From Caprella mutica (Eukaryota > Arthropoda > Malacostraca > Amphipoda > Caprellidae): a stretch of 64,000 bases of DNA. The translations under genes and the position numbers were made by a program. The stretch spans positions 62,001 to 126,000 of the forward strand of contig CANNZV010001458.1 in assembly GCA_947561585.1 (NCBI GenBank). Direction: 5' to 3'. Below, one piece after another: positions 24,300 through 38,707 of this stretch; positions within the stretch are counted from its first letter, which is position 1; the number at the start of each line of letters is the position of its first letter. The notes below the pieces were generated by a model. It saw nothing but the letters and a program-made list of their open reading frames with translations. It did not search any database and was not told where the DNA came from.

Positions 24300-24745
24300 C
24301 GAATTTTTGTATTTCGATGGTGTCGTATCATCCAGTAATCATCTGGAAGAATTTTGGGAGCGATCTGGTTGAAGGCCAAGGTCATTCATAACTCAAAACG
24401 TATTGAACGTATGCATGAACGTATGCACGATTGGTCATGGTCAATATACAAGAACCATTAAGTTATATTCTATAAGCGAGCGGGTCAAAGTCAAAGCCAT
24501 TTATAACTCAACAACTAATAAATTATTTAATAAAATTGCCTGAAACTTGGTAGGATCCAGAAACCATCTCGTAGAATTTTGGGAGCGATTCGTTCAAAGG
24601 TCAAGGTCATTTATTACTCACTAACTCAAAAACTATTGAACCATATTGCACGAAACTTGGTGGGACATTTGTCATTATCATGTAACCAGTTAATTAGATT
24701 TTGGGAGCGAACGGTTCAAAGGTTGAGGTCAAGGTCATTTATAAT
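24300..24745. repeat. Direct repeats of about 100-120 bp with TCAAGGTCA-like motifs
   Basis: Four diverged copies of a unit containing 'attttgggagcga', 'caaaggtcaaggtcattta', 'taactcaaaaactattgaac' and 'gaaacttggtgggac'. The same unit reappears at 35455-35640. Noncoding, of interspersed-repeat type. The unit contains AAGGTCA half-sites. Confidence 0.7.
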
Positions 24746-24927
24746 CGGCGGTGAATGAATGCACTCTACCGAGTGCAGATGACTTTTACTACTAATTTTA
24801 TTCAAAATAGAACTAAGAAATATCACATCAGTTACATCACATATGTCTTCCAAAATATCTATCAAATATTTCACTAAATGCGCACCAATATTTTCAGAGG
24901 TTACTGTGTTACACTTTCCCGCGTATA

Positions 24928-26583
<1,656 letters not shown>

Positions 26584-26799
26584 TAACTTCACCACTAGTA
26601 TGACATCACCGCGGAAGAATTTTCTGGCTTTGTGGTGCATCGTGTTGGAAGCTCTGAAGTGTTCTATTCGGTAATATACTGTTCTAGACCTAAATTCAAC
26701 TAAAAGGTTGATCAATTGATGAATTATAATGCAAATATTTATTATTCGCATGTTAAAAATTTGTATTGACTGTGGGTCAATACACAGATCGAGAACGTG

Positions 26800-27830
26800 T
26801 TAATAGATGCAATTCTATTCTTAATCATAAGAAATTTTATACCCTATTCCATAAATAGCTATATAACAAGAGACTGCATAAGCAACCTTACTAGAATCAC
26901 AAAATGTAAACAGCTTACTTCATTTTTTAAATCTAAATTTCGTTCTCATTTTATACTCTTCAAATACAATAGAACAGTAACTATACTATTCCATAAAATT
27001 AACAACCCAGTAACTACAATGCAGACTTACCTATTTATTATAATGCAGATGCTTTTGTCATTACTATATCACTGGTTCAACAATAGTCGAAATATGCTTC
27101 AACACAAGAGTAGGAAGATAATTTATCGAACATTTTATATTTTCTAGGAGATCTAATGTACTTTTTCACATCCTCAACACTCGCAAGAGAGAAGAAAAGG
27201 AAGGATTCAGAGTAAGAGCCATTTAAAAACTCCAAATAATCAAAATTTGCATCGAAAGATTCAGCTATATTCGCACCAACATTAGTAAAGTAGTTATTGA
27301 GTGCGTTGGCAATTTCTGAACATTTAGTTGTTTAATATAACCTCTTTTATATTCAGAGTCAGGTTTTATAATCCCATTTATGAATGACCAAGTGCGTCTA
27401 ATATCATAATTAATTTCCTCAAATTTCTGATGAAATTCATCCCTCTTTTTCCTCCCGATAATATTAGGAACTCTTTTCCTCAAACTGTTATATGTTAATT
27501 GGTTCATTCTTTCCTCAAATTTCTGATGAAATTAATCCCCCTTTTTCCTCCTGATCATATTAGGAACTCTTTTCCTCAAACTGTTGTATGTTAATTGGTT
27601 CATTCTACCACACTCATACAGTTTATAATGGTTATCACTTCTTTTCATTTCAACTTTTGTTTCAGTCAATCCAAGGCTTGGTAGGGGAGGATGGTCAACA
27701 ATGGGACAAAAACACAGAAAGATTGATATTTCATTTACTATGGGCAAAATATGAAAAATAAAAGAATCCATCAGTAATATAGATATTCCTTTATAAAATG
27801 AAACTAACTCGAATGCTATCACATATTCTG
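26800..27830 (-). pseudogene. LINE fragment, linker to N-terminal RT region
   Basis: Minus-strand frames read LRKRVPNIIGRKKRDEFHQK and then INYDIRRTWSFINGIIK (27507-27265), followed by IANALNNYFTNVGANIAESF (about 27320-27260), the pattern found between endonuclease and RT in Jockey/CR1-like LINEs. Downstream frames to 26800 are broken. A 96-bp tandem duplication (27415-27607) repeats part of the linker. It belongs to a different LINE from the one at 5-11 kb. Confidence 0.6.
27415..27607. repeat. 96-bp tandem duplication within the LINE fragment
   Basis: Two copies starting near 27417 and 27513 differ at only a few bases. Each encodes the same LINE linker segment on the minus strand. Confidence 0.85.
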
Positions 27831-27834
27831 TTGA

Positions 27835-28889
27835 CTAGAAAAAAAAATTAAATAAAAAACAAAAAATTGTCCCATTGTATAACAGCACTGGTGAACAATG
27901 GGACATACCTTAGTGAACGATGGTACAGTTTATCAAACTTATATATTGTTGAGGTTATGGTCAAATTTCAAGCTCGAATTATCTCTTTATGTTGTTGATC
28001 AAAACATTGAAAAGTTTAAGTTTTCGCACTTCTGTCAGTACCTAGTTGGCTAATTAAAAATAATTAAATATTTATTAAGGTCATATGTGGCTGGTATGAT
28101 TATTGAATTAATTCCAAATATCCTATGTTAACTTTGATGTGCAATTAAAACATGAAAGGAAAATAGGTAGTCACCTATATGGTAGGTAAGTACCGTAGAT
28201 CTATATCAGACAAGTCAATTTATTTGCATATAAAAATTAAATAGCTTTCAATATTTATAAAAAATGAAGAGATTTGAGAATAACTTTTCTGCTGAACCAG
28301 CATGACCTTTGCCTGTATAACTTCGCCTGAACACTGAATACTTTTCAATGTTTTTATCAAGTTATCACCACCAAATTCTGTCGTTGCTTTAGTACCCGGT
28401 TTCAAATGCAGAGGGCGCTTTTTGAAACAGAAATTCTTGAGAGTAGTGTATCTCTTGTTGTAGTATAATATTTTGTTATCAGCCCAGATGAGTAGACACT
28501 TAGGTTTCTACCAAAATTTTGTCAATTTGCGTGGAAGAATGGTTAGCATCTATTCTGGAGGCATGGATTCAGACACAATTCTTGGCTCCGGATATAGAGA
28601 ATTGGCTGGCATTATATTTGAGAAAATAGAAGTATTATCATTTCGCAAATTCAAAATTTAGCTTTTTTACCCTCTCTTTTTGATATGAGAGAGATTTTTT
28701 TATTTAATATTCTAATTCTAAAATATATTCTACAACGAAAATAAAATTGAATAAGTTCTTTTGGCAAGACAATACTAGTTGAAGTTAAATTTGTGAGGTT
28801 GGTAACTGAATTTTTTGTATTACCGAAGGATTGAGAACTTTGAACTTTGAAAAAACTCGTTTTTTCACACTCTTTGGTCAATTTTGGTC
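27835..28889. other. AT-rich sequence, no gene recognised
   Basis: Contains several copies of 'caatgggac'/'gtcccattg' in both orientations (27695-27920), possibly a decayed MITE. Frames at 28220-28405, 28473-28661 and 28651-28881 show no domain. Confidence 0.4.
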
Positions 28890-28894
28890 AAAGA

Positions 28895-29005
28895 TAGCCG
28901 TTATGTAGTTTTTTGTATCCGCTAGTTTGTTTTACTCACACTCCAAGATTGTTTAATGGCCTGGCAGGGGGTATGGGGGGTAATGTAATTTTTAATTAAA
29001 TTAAA
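28895..29005. mobile_element. Fragment of FB-G family
   Basis: Shares with the FB-G interiors 'cgctagtttgttttactcacac', 'gattgtttaatg', 'ctggcaggggg' and a following G-run. It lacks ends and target duplications. Confidence 0.5.
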
Positions 29006-29473
29006 TATATTTCCAGTAGTTAAATCAACTCTTAACAATTTTCACAGAGAACAAACAGTATAAGATTTTCCCGCGAGCGACGTCACGCTCTACAGTCTCA
29101 TCTGCAACGCTATTGGTCGGTTCAATTTGCTATTTTTCGTATATGGCATTGGACATATTTGATAGGCACATACTTATAGTTATATATATATTTAAACAAT
29201 ATAATTGCAAGGTTTCAATAGTTTATAGTTTGTTACGTTTCATTGTGTGAAATTAATGGAATTATAAATAAAAAGGTCATCTCTGTTAAGTTTTTTCCTA
29301 AACCCTGATTTTTTTAAAGAAAATCCTGATTTTTAGGGCAGATTATCCTGAAAATCAAAGTCACTCATATGGCGACACAGGAATTAATTAGTCTTTGTTT
29401 TGTCTTGATAAGTGTAGGATGCGTGCCGGTCTACATACATGGATTTGCGTGTTTGTGCGGTAGAACCGGCATC

Positions 29474-29655
29474 TCAGTTTGTTACTTTTTTGCATTTTAA
29501 TTTTAGATTGAGAGTTAGGTGTCTCGTACATTTGTTAAAGAACGAAGTGTTCCTTTACCTCTGGTTCCTTTACCAGAAGCAGAAAATAGTTTGCTCTCCT
29601 GTCCGGATTTAGTTGCGGAAGGAATTATTTGAAGCCGGAGTGAACTATTAGTCAG
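29474..29655 (+). other. Possible noncoding first exon before a consensus donor
   Basis: A TCAGTT initiator-like motif at 29473-29478 is followed 177 nt later by a consensus donor CAG|GTAAGA at 29656. The region is less AT-rich than its surroundings. It could be the 5' UTR exon of the POMGnT1-like gene, whose first coding exon at 38215 also begins at a splice acceptor. No TATA box is seen, and a transposon origin is not excluded. Confidence 0.25.
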
Positions 29656-32021
29656 GTAAGATAATGGTGTAACAGCTTAATTAGAATGATATTAATGTGC
29701 TATGTCTTTGAATTTGTTCCTGGTAGAGAAACTAAATCTATGTCTGATGTTGTGTATATGTAGGTAACCTTAGCTTGTGTGTTTAACTCCAGACCCACAG
29801 AAATTAGCATGGAGGAATAAAACTGTAATACGAACATCTTTTCAACGAATACAATCCTATAGAAATCTCTTAATTATTTTAGTGTTTTAATGAAGTAATT
29901 TTAGTGATTGAAGAATCTCTTATTGCCAATAAAGCAGTAGCTATGTTTTAATGTTTAACTTGACAATGATGTATTCAGATTGTGATGTAATTTTTTTAGT
30001 CTCTTTATCTTTGTACCATCAATCTATTGTTACCAAGATAGAAATAAATCTCGGATGTAACTGGCGTTTTGCTCCTCCTCCCCAACTGACATGAATGTTC
30101 AATTGTCATCAAGAATGATGTTTTGCAATATTAAATTAATTATTTGGTGTTGAACAATAAGCATTTGTTTCTGAATCAAATACTGCATCGCTGAATGAAA
30201 ATAAATACAAGGGAATTTGAAGGAACAATAAAATGTAAAGTTGCATGACATGACCAACGTTTCCTACCTATATTCTGTTTGAACTTCCTGCAGTGAATTA
30301 AGAAAACGGAAAACAAAAAATGTTTGCGCGAGGACGAAAAATACATACAAACTTCTCAGGTATAATTCATCTCCATCTGGTAGTATACTAGATTTTAAAT
30401 CCTACAATTGTTATGTTACATATAAAAAAATTGGTAACGTTGGAACTGCAATTCTTTTTCTAAAGTATATATGGTTAACTTCCATCAACTGTCCTCCATT
30501 TCTTTCTACAAATACTAATTACAGTCTTATTCTTTTTATTTTATTCTTTTAGGTATATTAACTTCGTTTTCAATCCTCTCTTCCAAACATCTGTATTTTC
30601 TGGAAGAGAAAAGTATACTTTGCTCATGAATCATCCCCAAGGCCGATACCTCGACTTCTAAGCGCAGGAGCACTTGAATCCATCACAACCTATAAAATCT
30701 GTTTTGATATATTTCACGCAGTTCAGGAATCATTCTTCCTATAAATATTTTTATTGTAACTATCTCCATTAATATTACTTTCGTAGAAGATAGGCCCGCA
30801 AGACGACCGTTTCCTATCATTACAATCCACACGGAAACTTACCCTTGTACATTATAACATTGAAGTTGAAATCGCTTGTTTGCAGCAACAACGTCATAAA
30901 CACAAAAACATGTATTTTAGAGTTATCCTCATAGACATATAAATCATAAAATGCTGATTATTTTGGTAAAAAAATCATCATTGTAACTTTAAAATGTACC
31001 GCTAGAGAGGCTAAATGTCCTATCGATATACCATTAAATGTACGTACATTACATGTACTAATAGGCCTCTCCTGAAAAATACCTATTTTGAAGTTATGAC
31101 AGTGTTCTCGCAAACAAGCAAAATGTGGATAATTACTACTTGGTGCGTACTGCACAGCCTAATAGTCATTGACTCTTCCATTCACATAATATGGAGCTTA
31201 ATCGCGAATTTAAATGTCATCAACGAAACGAAAAATTCTTTAGAGAACCAGTTTGCAAAATAGAGACGATGAGGTAAATCCAGTTCTAAGAGTTTATGCC
31301 TTAAAAGTATCTTGTAACAATCGTATCTCAATGAGTGTTTTACAATTTGATGAAACCTCGGAAAATTTTTCTCTTCACATAGGTAACAAACTATATTGAT
31401 TAGTCATCTATTATCTTTCAAATACATTAGGTTATTAAAGTTAAACAAATAGCATGGTTAATGAGTAAAATAACTATAACAACTCTCTTGAATCAAATTG
31501 TTACTATAACTTTCTATAATATTTCGAATAAGGTACATATCAAATTTATATATGCAGTTTTCACCATGATAATATGGGTTCTAGTAATTTTCTCTGGCGG
31601 AATTTTCCCAGTGTGGATTTTCATTGGTGGAATTCTCTCCTTGGATTGAAAATATATATGTTTTCATTCTTCGAAATAATAAGTTTAAATGTTAATATAT
31701 ATGAACATACATTTTGTCATAGGATCGAAAATCAACTTAGTGTTCAGACCATCAAAAAAATATATTTTCGAAGAAATCTCAAATTGAACATTTCATTTAG
31801 GTGCGATGGAAGAATAGAGTGATTAAATTAAAAGTGAATTCAAACGATTATTAGACTTTGCCCAAATTGATAACTAATTACCACTATATTAAATTAAAAC
31901 AGTGGTTCTTATACCTTATTTGAGGTACTGAACCTCACTTGTTCCATACATGCCATTCACAGAACCCTTCGCGGTTAGATCAATAAAAACAATATTCAAA
32001 ATCAGAACATATGTATATAAC
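29656..32021. other. AT-rich sequence, little recognised
   Basis: No convincing coding frame. The only notable item is a short GGTTCTAG-led array of GGCGGAATTTTCC units at 31577-31645, resembling the solo arm at 22900-22990. Confidence 0.4.
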
Positions 32022-33262
32022 GGCTCTAGGACAACTGCCATGCGGACAACTGCCATTGTGGACAACTGCCATGCAATATATTATAATTTTGTTTTGGGTG
32101 AATAGTAAAGTACTTTTAAACCTAATATTTCTTAGCATTAATTGTATTTGAAGTATATCATTATTTTAACCTAAAATTTTAGTATGAAATGTTAATTGTA
32201 TAGTAAGAAATTGTGAATGAAGAAGCATTGAAATTAATATTGAAGTAATACTAGATTTCTTTCTTTGTTACAATCATTTTCTTTCACATTTTACGCCTTA
32301 AATAATCAAATGGTTGACAAAAAGATTGAAATCTATAGATACAAAACTTTTTTCAAACATTTCAGAATACAAATAATAGTACAAACATGACCTTTACAGG
32401 AAAAAATTTCAGTGAGTGTGGTTTTGGATCTTACTATTTTAGAGTTGCTTTCTCACAACACTGGGCATATATGAATTAAATAAAATGTTGATTTGTTATT
32501 AGCATAATAACAAATTTAATGAAACATATTTCGGTAATAATTATTCTCATATTTAGACACTTTTCAAATGTGTAAAAGACATTTTTCTGATCGGTGGGAG
32601 CTAGAAACAAAAAAACTATAGAAAAACAAATTCAAATTTTAAAGTAACTGAGTAAAGTGTTTTGTTAACGTAGAAGTAAGATAAATACTACTTTAGTTTC
32701 TAATCCTGAATCTAGCAGAAAACTTTGTTTATACAAATAAAAAATATTAATTAACCCAATGAAAATTCTTAAATAGTAAATGCAAAATCACACTCACTGG
32801 AAATTTTAACCTGTAAAGCTTGTGTTTGTACTATTCTTTGTATTTTGAAATGTTTGAAAAGAAAATTTTGCATCTATAGACTTTCCACTTCTTGTCAACC
32901 ATTTGATTGTTTAATGAGCTAAATGGGTTAAATATGATAGAAATGAATTTAGTATACTTCAACATTAAATTCTGAATCTACTGTCAATATTAATTTTTAT
33001 ACTTCTTTATGCACAATTTCGGACTATATGATTAATATTATAATTGATTTTTAAGTTAAGATAATGATATAATTCACATCAAATTAATTCAATGAAAGGT
33101 TAAGTTTACAAGTGCATTACAATTCACCCAATATAAAATTATAATATATTGCATGGCAGTTGTCCGCATGACAGTTTGTCGCATGTCAGTTGTCCACTAT
33201 GGTAGTTGCCGCATGGCAGTTATCCGCATGGCAATTGTCCGCATGGCAGTTGTCTGTACACC
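32022..33262. mobile_element. Foldback element FB-C1 (GGACAACTGCCATGC arms)
   Basis: It begins GGCTCTAGGACAACTGCC and ends, inverted, GGTGTACAGACAACTGCC. Terminal arrays are 15-bp units GGACAACTGCCATGC. Beyond these, nearly the whole element is one long inverted repeat: blocks such as 'aaatggttgacaa', 'ctatagat.caaaac' and 'aatagtacaaaca' in the left half return complemented in the right half. The flanks (GTATATAAC/GTGTATTAT) match only loosely. It is homologous throughout to FB-C2. The ATGG/GTTGTCC-rich frames are artefacts. Confidence 0.8.
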
Positions 33263-35450
33263 GTGTATTATTATACTACCTATATTATTGCACAAAATTT
33301 ATCCCGGGTTAAACACTATTCTTATCCTGGAATCCCGGGACAAGCAAAAGTGGCCAACATGAGAAACCCTAATGTTTCTCACCTTAATTTTCGATTCAGA
33401 ATGTTCAATTTTGGTTGTAACTTTTAAAATGTCAACATTGAAGCACAAAAAAAGGTATAGAGCAGTTCTTATCGAATACTGAACATTATTTACTTTCTGT
33501 CAGCTACTGTATACCTATCATCAATTTTAAAATAGTGATGCAATCTTTAATTCTAATATATTATGTAAAGTAATATACACCAAAGAATAACCTCAATGTA
33601 CAGAATTAACGAGTGGTTATTTTTATTTTTGTGAATAAAATTTAGTTCTTAAATCTAAATTATACAAAATTGAATAAGATATTTATAGTGTGATCTTTAT
33701 ATTAAACAAAAATTGTATTTAAATTTATTTTTTCACAGTCTACTAATTTCACCTCCCAAAAAAGAAAGCTTGTAGATATGTAAAAATTATTCTGAGTATT
33801 TAACGACAAATTTGTAAGATTTGAAAATGAAGGCAGGCCCCGCTACTATTACACCCACTCTTATAAAAGCTATAATAATTGCGAGACATGTCTCGATACA
33901 GTTCGTAGATATAGAAAACGGAGACAATTTTGTGTTTTGATTATTCCACGGTAACTATACAATTATTAGAAGCAATTGTGACTATATATATAATATAATT
34001 AATAAGAAATTATTAACCAAAAATTAAAAGTGATAAATATTATATTAGAATTAAACATTAATACTTTTATATCAAATATAGCAATGGTTTCTTCTTGCAA
34101 TAGAAGACTGGTGACTGGGGAATAATTCTTCTTTTGACTTTTTAACCATTCTATTAGTTTTTAAATTGAATTAAACTAGAACGCGATGGACTTGTATTTA
34201 GCATTTCTTTATACTTCCTCTTAAAATGTTAGCGACTGAGAGCTTGTTGAGGTACAGTTCTCTGGCAACTTCATCAGGAGATTCACTACATTGAACATAG
34301 ATTAAATTTTCTACTTTCAGTAGAGGGATATTTTTGTTCTCTTATTAAACAATTATATTAGTCGTTGTGTTTTTTTTGCTCATTGAAGTCATAATGAAGA
34401 TTTGAAGGTAAGATAGATTCAACATGTTCTATTTTAGGGACATTAACTTTGTGGCTTTCATTGTCGGTGACGTATTTATTCATCTTATAATTATCAGAGA
34501 AAAAGAGCAACAAAATTTGTTCTATTTTGTTTTACATTATTTTTGATAAAGTGGGCCTCAGAAGCCCGGATGAAGTACAATCTGTGATGTGTCACATTTT
34601 TCATCACACTAGTAACATCACTTATAAGAATATTAGCTATTTTTGGTGTGAATTACAATGTGAGGCAACAGCGCATGGATTTCACCAGAGATCCAGATTT
34701 ACGCATTGTAATAAAATGTTATAAAACCATATAAAAATTAAATATTTTGCATTATTTGCATTGATTTTGCTCAAAAAGGTTTAATATTATAAAAAAATCC
34801 TGGATTTTCTGCAATTCGAGTCAATATTTAATAGTAAAAAGTTATAATTCCCCCGGATAAAGCCTCTCGGGCACTCTGGTTGTTCCAGGGTTGTTTAAAC
34901 ATTCACGGTTCTATATTTTCCGACACGTAAAAATCTTTATATGATAATAATTATTTAACTTTTATAATAATTGCTTTTCATGATAATTAGAATAGAAGTT
35001 AAACAATAATGATTATATTCTTTTCTTGCGTGTCTGAAAACCAATAACTTAGGGACCTTACACTACTACCAAAAAAAATCACAGAGCATAAAATTACTGT
35101 TTGTACAATGTAACACAATTCAAATGATTACATAAATCAATTTAATCAAAGTAACTAATACATTAATCACAAATAATGAGAGTTAAGCTATGATTAGAAT
35201 TTTTAAACTTTCAATGCATTCATTACTTTGAACTTTAATCACAGAGCATCAACTAATTCTGGCAACGAACACTGGAACACTGCTTAGAAGAAATCTCAAA
35301 ACAATTTTCTTTCATTATCACTCAAAGAAAATGAAATGTTTTTTTAAGGAGTAACAATACTAAAATTATTTGTGTTCTACCCCGGTCTTATTACCTTCGC
35401 AAATTGTGGAAGCATACGTTTTTGTCGGCTTTTATTTATTTGTAATCTTG
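33263..35450. other. AT-rich sequence, no supported gene
   Basis: Includes a TATAAAAG at about 33864 with a 14-bp palindrome CGAGACATGTCTCG downstream, and a 65-codon frame at 34527-34724 with a protein-like look but no domain I can name. Nothing here is strong enough to call. Confidence 0.35.
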
Positions 35451-35454
35451 TTAT

Positions 35455-35640
35455 TCGCATAACTCAAAAAGTATTCAACCAAATTGATTGAAATTTGGTG
35501 GGAAGAGTGATCAATATGCAGGAACCAGTTTATTGGATATTAAGAACGATCAGGTCAAGGGTCAAGGTCATTTATAACAAAACGTATTCAAATGAATTGT
35601 ATGAAGGAACCATTTGGTTAGATTTTGGGATTTTTTGTGT
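35455..35640. repeat. Copy of the TCAAGGTCA-type interspersed repeat
   Basis: Matches the units at 24300-24745: 'ataactcaaaaagtattcaacc', 'gaaatttggtggga', 'caagggtcaaggtcatttataa', 'attttggga'. It is joined at its end to a LINE remnant. Confidence 0.65.
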
Positions 35641-36430
35641 GTGGCGTGAATGGTGACTATATATATATTGAGAAGATGGATAGTGGAGTGATTGGTGATG
35701 GATGAAAGAAATCGAAAACTGTCATGATTCCCAAATTAAGGAGAACTTTTGCGCCTCAACATAGACCCATTGACCATTAAATGTGAGATATACGGTCTTT
35801 ATGGGTGTGATGAAAAATAGAATGGTAGTACAGAATACAGATATTGCGTCGTATGAGAATGGTGTGTTTGCAAGCGATGTTCAAGTAAGGGAGGAGAAGG
35901 GAATTTGGGGTTATTGCGTGGAGAGTTAATGTAGAATGAAAGAGAAGCTAGTGATTGATAGTGTGGATAGGCAGGCTTTGATTGAGAAATTGAAATATTA
36001 TAAGTGTGATCAGAGGAAGATTGCGGTGATAGTGAGGATGTATGAGGGTGATTGAACTGAAATGAGGAGGAGGGGCAAAGATGGGAAAGATGGAGGTTAG
36101 AAGTGGTATTAGGCAGGGGTGTACGGGGTCAACAGTGGTTTGAGATGGTATGATTATTGAGACGATTAGTAGTTAGAAATGAATGTGAGACTGCCTGTGG
36201 TGTTATAAGCGGATGTAGGTTCGATGATGGGTGTTGGTGGTGGATGGTAAGGATGTGAAAGGCGAGAAGATGGAGGATTGGACAGTGGTAATGGAGAGGG
36301 ATGTGAAAGGCGAGAAGATGGAGTAGACGGTGTTCATGGATAGGGATTTAGAACACGAGATGATGGAGGAGGATAACACCATAAGGGAGATAAAAGAAAA
36401 CGGTGCGGATCTTAAGGCGAGATTCCATTG
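35641..36430 (+). pseudogene. Decayed LINE reverse transcriptase fragment
   Basis: In broken plus-strand frames the translation includes KIAVIVRMYEGD and then MEVRSGIRQGCTGSTV, which matches the RT block usually written V.rGvRQGCplSP. Upstream the sequence resembles the FRPI.L region. It is full of stops. Purine-rich composition matches the coding strand of the LINE at 5-11 kb, so it may be the same family. Confidence 0.55.
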
Positions 36431-36797
36431 ATTGATCCTGATTCTATGGGGTCCAAGAAAAATTATAAAATGCTTAAGGTGTACAATAGCTGGTAAATGT
36501 TGGGAACCCTTGTATTACAGTTTCGAACCCCGATATATTGTTATGGTTTTGCATGTATTTGTTTCCATTAAGGTTACGTGGCACAAAGTTATTATAGGAG
36601 AGAGCCATTTCTTATATCTCCATTTTTTTAAACTGATTTTTCTACAATTATAATGTTCAAAAACTCAGTAAATACATTGAAAATCAGAAATACTAGAATT
36701 CTGAAATAAGTTATTAAAAAATATCATTTATTTTAGCATATTCCGTTAAGAATAAATTCATGTAATAAGCTATTGCACCCTAGAGCATGATTTAAAC

Positions 36798-38089
36798 GGT
36801 ACCGGTACGGACAACTGCCATGCGGACAACTGCCATGCGGACAACTGCCATGCGACAAACTGCCATGCGGACAACTGCCATGCAATATATTATAATTTTA
36901 TATTGGGTGAATTGTAATAGACTTGAAAACTTAACCTTTCATTGAATTAATTTGATGTGAAGTATATTATTATCTTAACCTAAAAATTAAGTATAATATT
37001 AATCGTAGTCTGAAATTGTGCATAAAGAAGTATAAAAATTAATATTGACGGTAGATTCAGAATTTGAAGTTGAAGTATACTAAATTCATTTCTTTTTTAA
37101 ATAATATTTAATCCATTTAACCCATTTAGCTCCTTAAACAATAAAATGGTTGACAAGAAGTGGAAAATCTATAGATGCAAAACTTTCTTTTCGAACGTTT
37201 CATAATACAAAGAATAGTACAAACAGCAGCTTTACAGGTTAAAATTTCCAGTGAGTGTGATTTTGCATTATACTGTTTAAGAATTTTCATTGGGTTAATT
37301 AATATTTTTTATTTGTAAAAACAAACTTTTCAGCTAGATTCAGGATTAGAAACTGAAGTAGTATTTATCTTACTTCTATGTTAACAAAACACTTTACTCA
37401 GTAACTTTAAAATTTGAATTTGTTTTTCTATAGTTTCTTTGTTTCTAGCTCCCACCGATCAGAAAAATGTCTTATAAATATTTGAAAAGTGTCAAAATAT
37501 GAGAATAATTATTACTGAACTATGTCTTATTAAATTTTTTATAATACTAATAACAAATCAACATTTTAGTTAACTTATATATGCCCAATGTTGTGTGAAA
37601 GCAACTCTAAAATAGTAAGATGCAAAATCACTCTCACTGAAAATTTTAACCTGTAAAGCTTATGTTTGTACTATTCTTTGTATTCTGAAATGTTTGTAAA
37701 AAAGTTTTGCACCTATAGATTTCAATCTTTCTGTCAACCATTTGATTATTTAAGGAGTAAAATGTGAAAGGAAATGATTGTAACAAAGAAAGAAATCAAG
37801 TATTACTTCAGTATAAATTTTAATATTTCTTCATTCACAATTTCTTACTAAACAATTAACATTTTTATACTAAAATTTTAGGTGAAAAATGATATACTTC
37901 ACATCAAATTAATTCCAAGAAATGATAGGTTTACAAGTGCATTACAATTCACCCAAAATAAAATAATAATATATTGTATGGCAGTTGTCCTCATGGCAGT
38001 TGTCCACTATGGCAGTTGTCCACTATGGCAGTTGTCCGCATGGCAGTTATCCACATGGCAGTTATCCGCAGGGCAGTTGTCCTAGAGCC
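36798..38089. mobile_element. Foldback element FB-C2 (GGACAACTGCCATGC arms)
   Basis: Perfect 9-bp duplications GATTTAAAC (36789-36797 and 38090-38098). The ends are GGTACCGGTACGG at left and, inverted, GGCTCTAGGACAACTGCC at right. It has the same 15-bp arm unit and the same near-full-length inverted repeat as FB-C1. The GGCTCTAG end lies on the opposite side relative to FB-C1, so this copy is inverted. It lies just upstream of the POMGnT1-like first coding exon. Confidence 0.88.
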
Positions 38090-38214
38090 GATTTAAACGT
38101 ACTTATTGACTCTTAAAATTTACAGATACTTTATCATTCTGTTTATTATACTTAGTAACTATAGTATGAATATGCCAATATACTTACTTATATTTCTTGC
38201 TTTGTGTTTTTCAG

Positions 38215-38321
38215 ACCCTGAAGATGAGGACCTGTCATTTCGCTCAGACAATTACGATAGCCTTGGCCATCTTCTTGGGAAATATATGCTGTGATAGAGA
38301 AGAAGAGATAGATGATGCACA
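38215..38321 (+). CDS. POMGnT1-like gene, first coding exon (signal peptide/anchor)
   Basis: An acceptor (TTTGTGTTTTTCAG) precedes the ATG at 38224; the 32-codon frame ends with two leftover bases before the donor GTGAGT (38322). The product MRTCHFAQTITIALAIFLGN is a short basic/polar head and a 12-14-residue hydrophobic core followed by Cys-Cys and an acidic stretch, as in a signal peptide or type II anchor. The next exon with a fitting phase (it gives one base) is 58806-58871. GT13 enzymes work in the Golgi lumen from such an anchor. Because an acceptor lies upstream, at least one further 5' exon exists, probably UTR. The link across 20.5 kb rests on phase, order and the type of N-terminus. 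Confidence 0.6.
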
Positions 38322-38707
38322 GTGAGTTATGATAGATAGCATTAAAGATTTATATAGAAATACAGGCGAACATCATAAAAGGCACATGGTCGTAAGTACA
38401 TGAAAATTTAAAACTAAGTAAGTACAAAAAATCATTAGGATCGGAGAGTTTGATCCGGGAAATGACAAAAGTCCTGACTCCTGAGTATCTTATTTTTTCA
38501 TCTACACAAATATTTTAAATAAATGAAACAAGATGTTTACAGTAGAAAAGTTGTACTTGCGTAGATTAACGGAGTTTGTACATTTCTGGCACTGCGAACT
38601 GTGCTTCAAGATAGTTCCTAATAAAAAACAGTTCATTGTGCTTTTGTCCCGATAGATTAGAGACTGAAAATTGGAAAATCTTCTAATTTTGATGGTCCGT
38701 GCAAATC

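Noticed and set aside
26797..27147. Plus-strand 116-codon Ile/Phe-rich frame
   Set aside because: AT-rich, no start context or domain; the minus strand carries recognisable LINE traces here.
33153..33362. Met/Val-rich frame (VRMAVVRM...)
   Set aside because: A translation of the 15-bp arm repeat of FB-C1.
34527..34724. 65-codon plus-strand frame starting MFYIIFDKVGLRSPDE
   Set aside because: It has a faintly transposon-like look, but no motif I can name and no flanking support.
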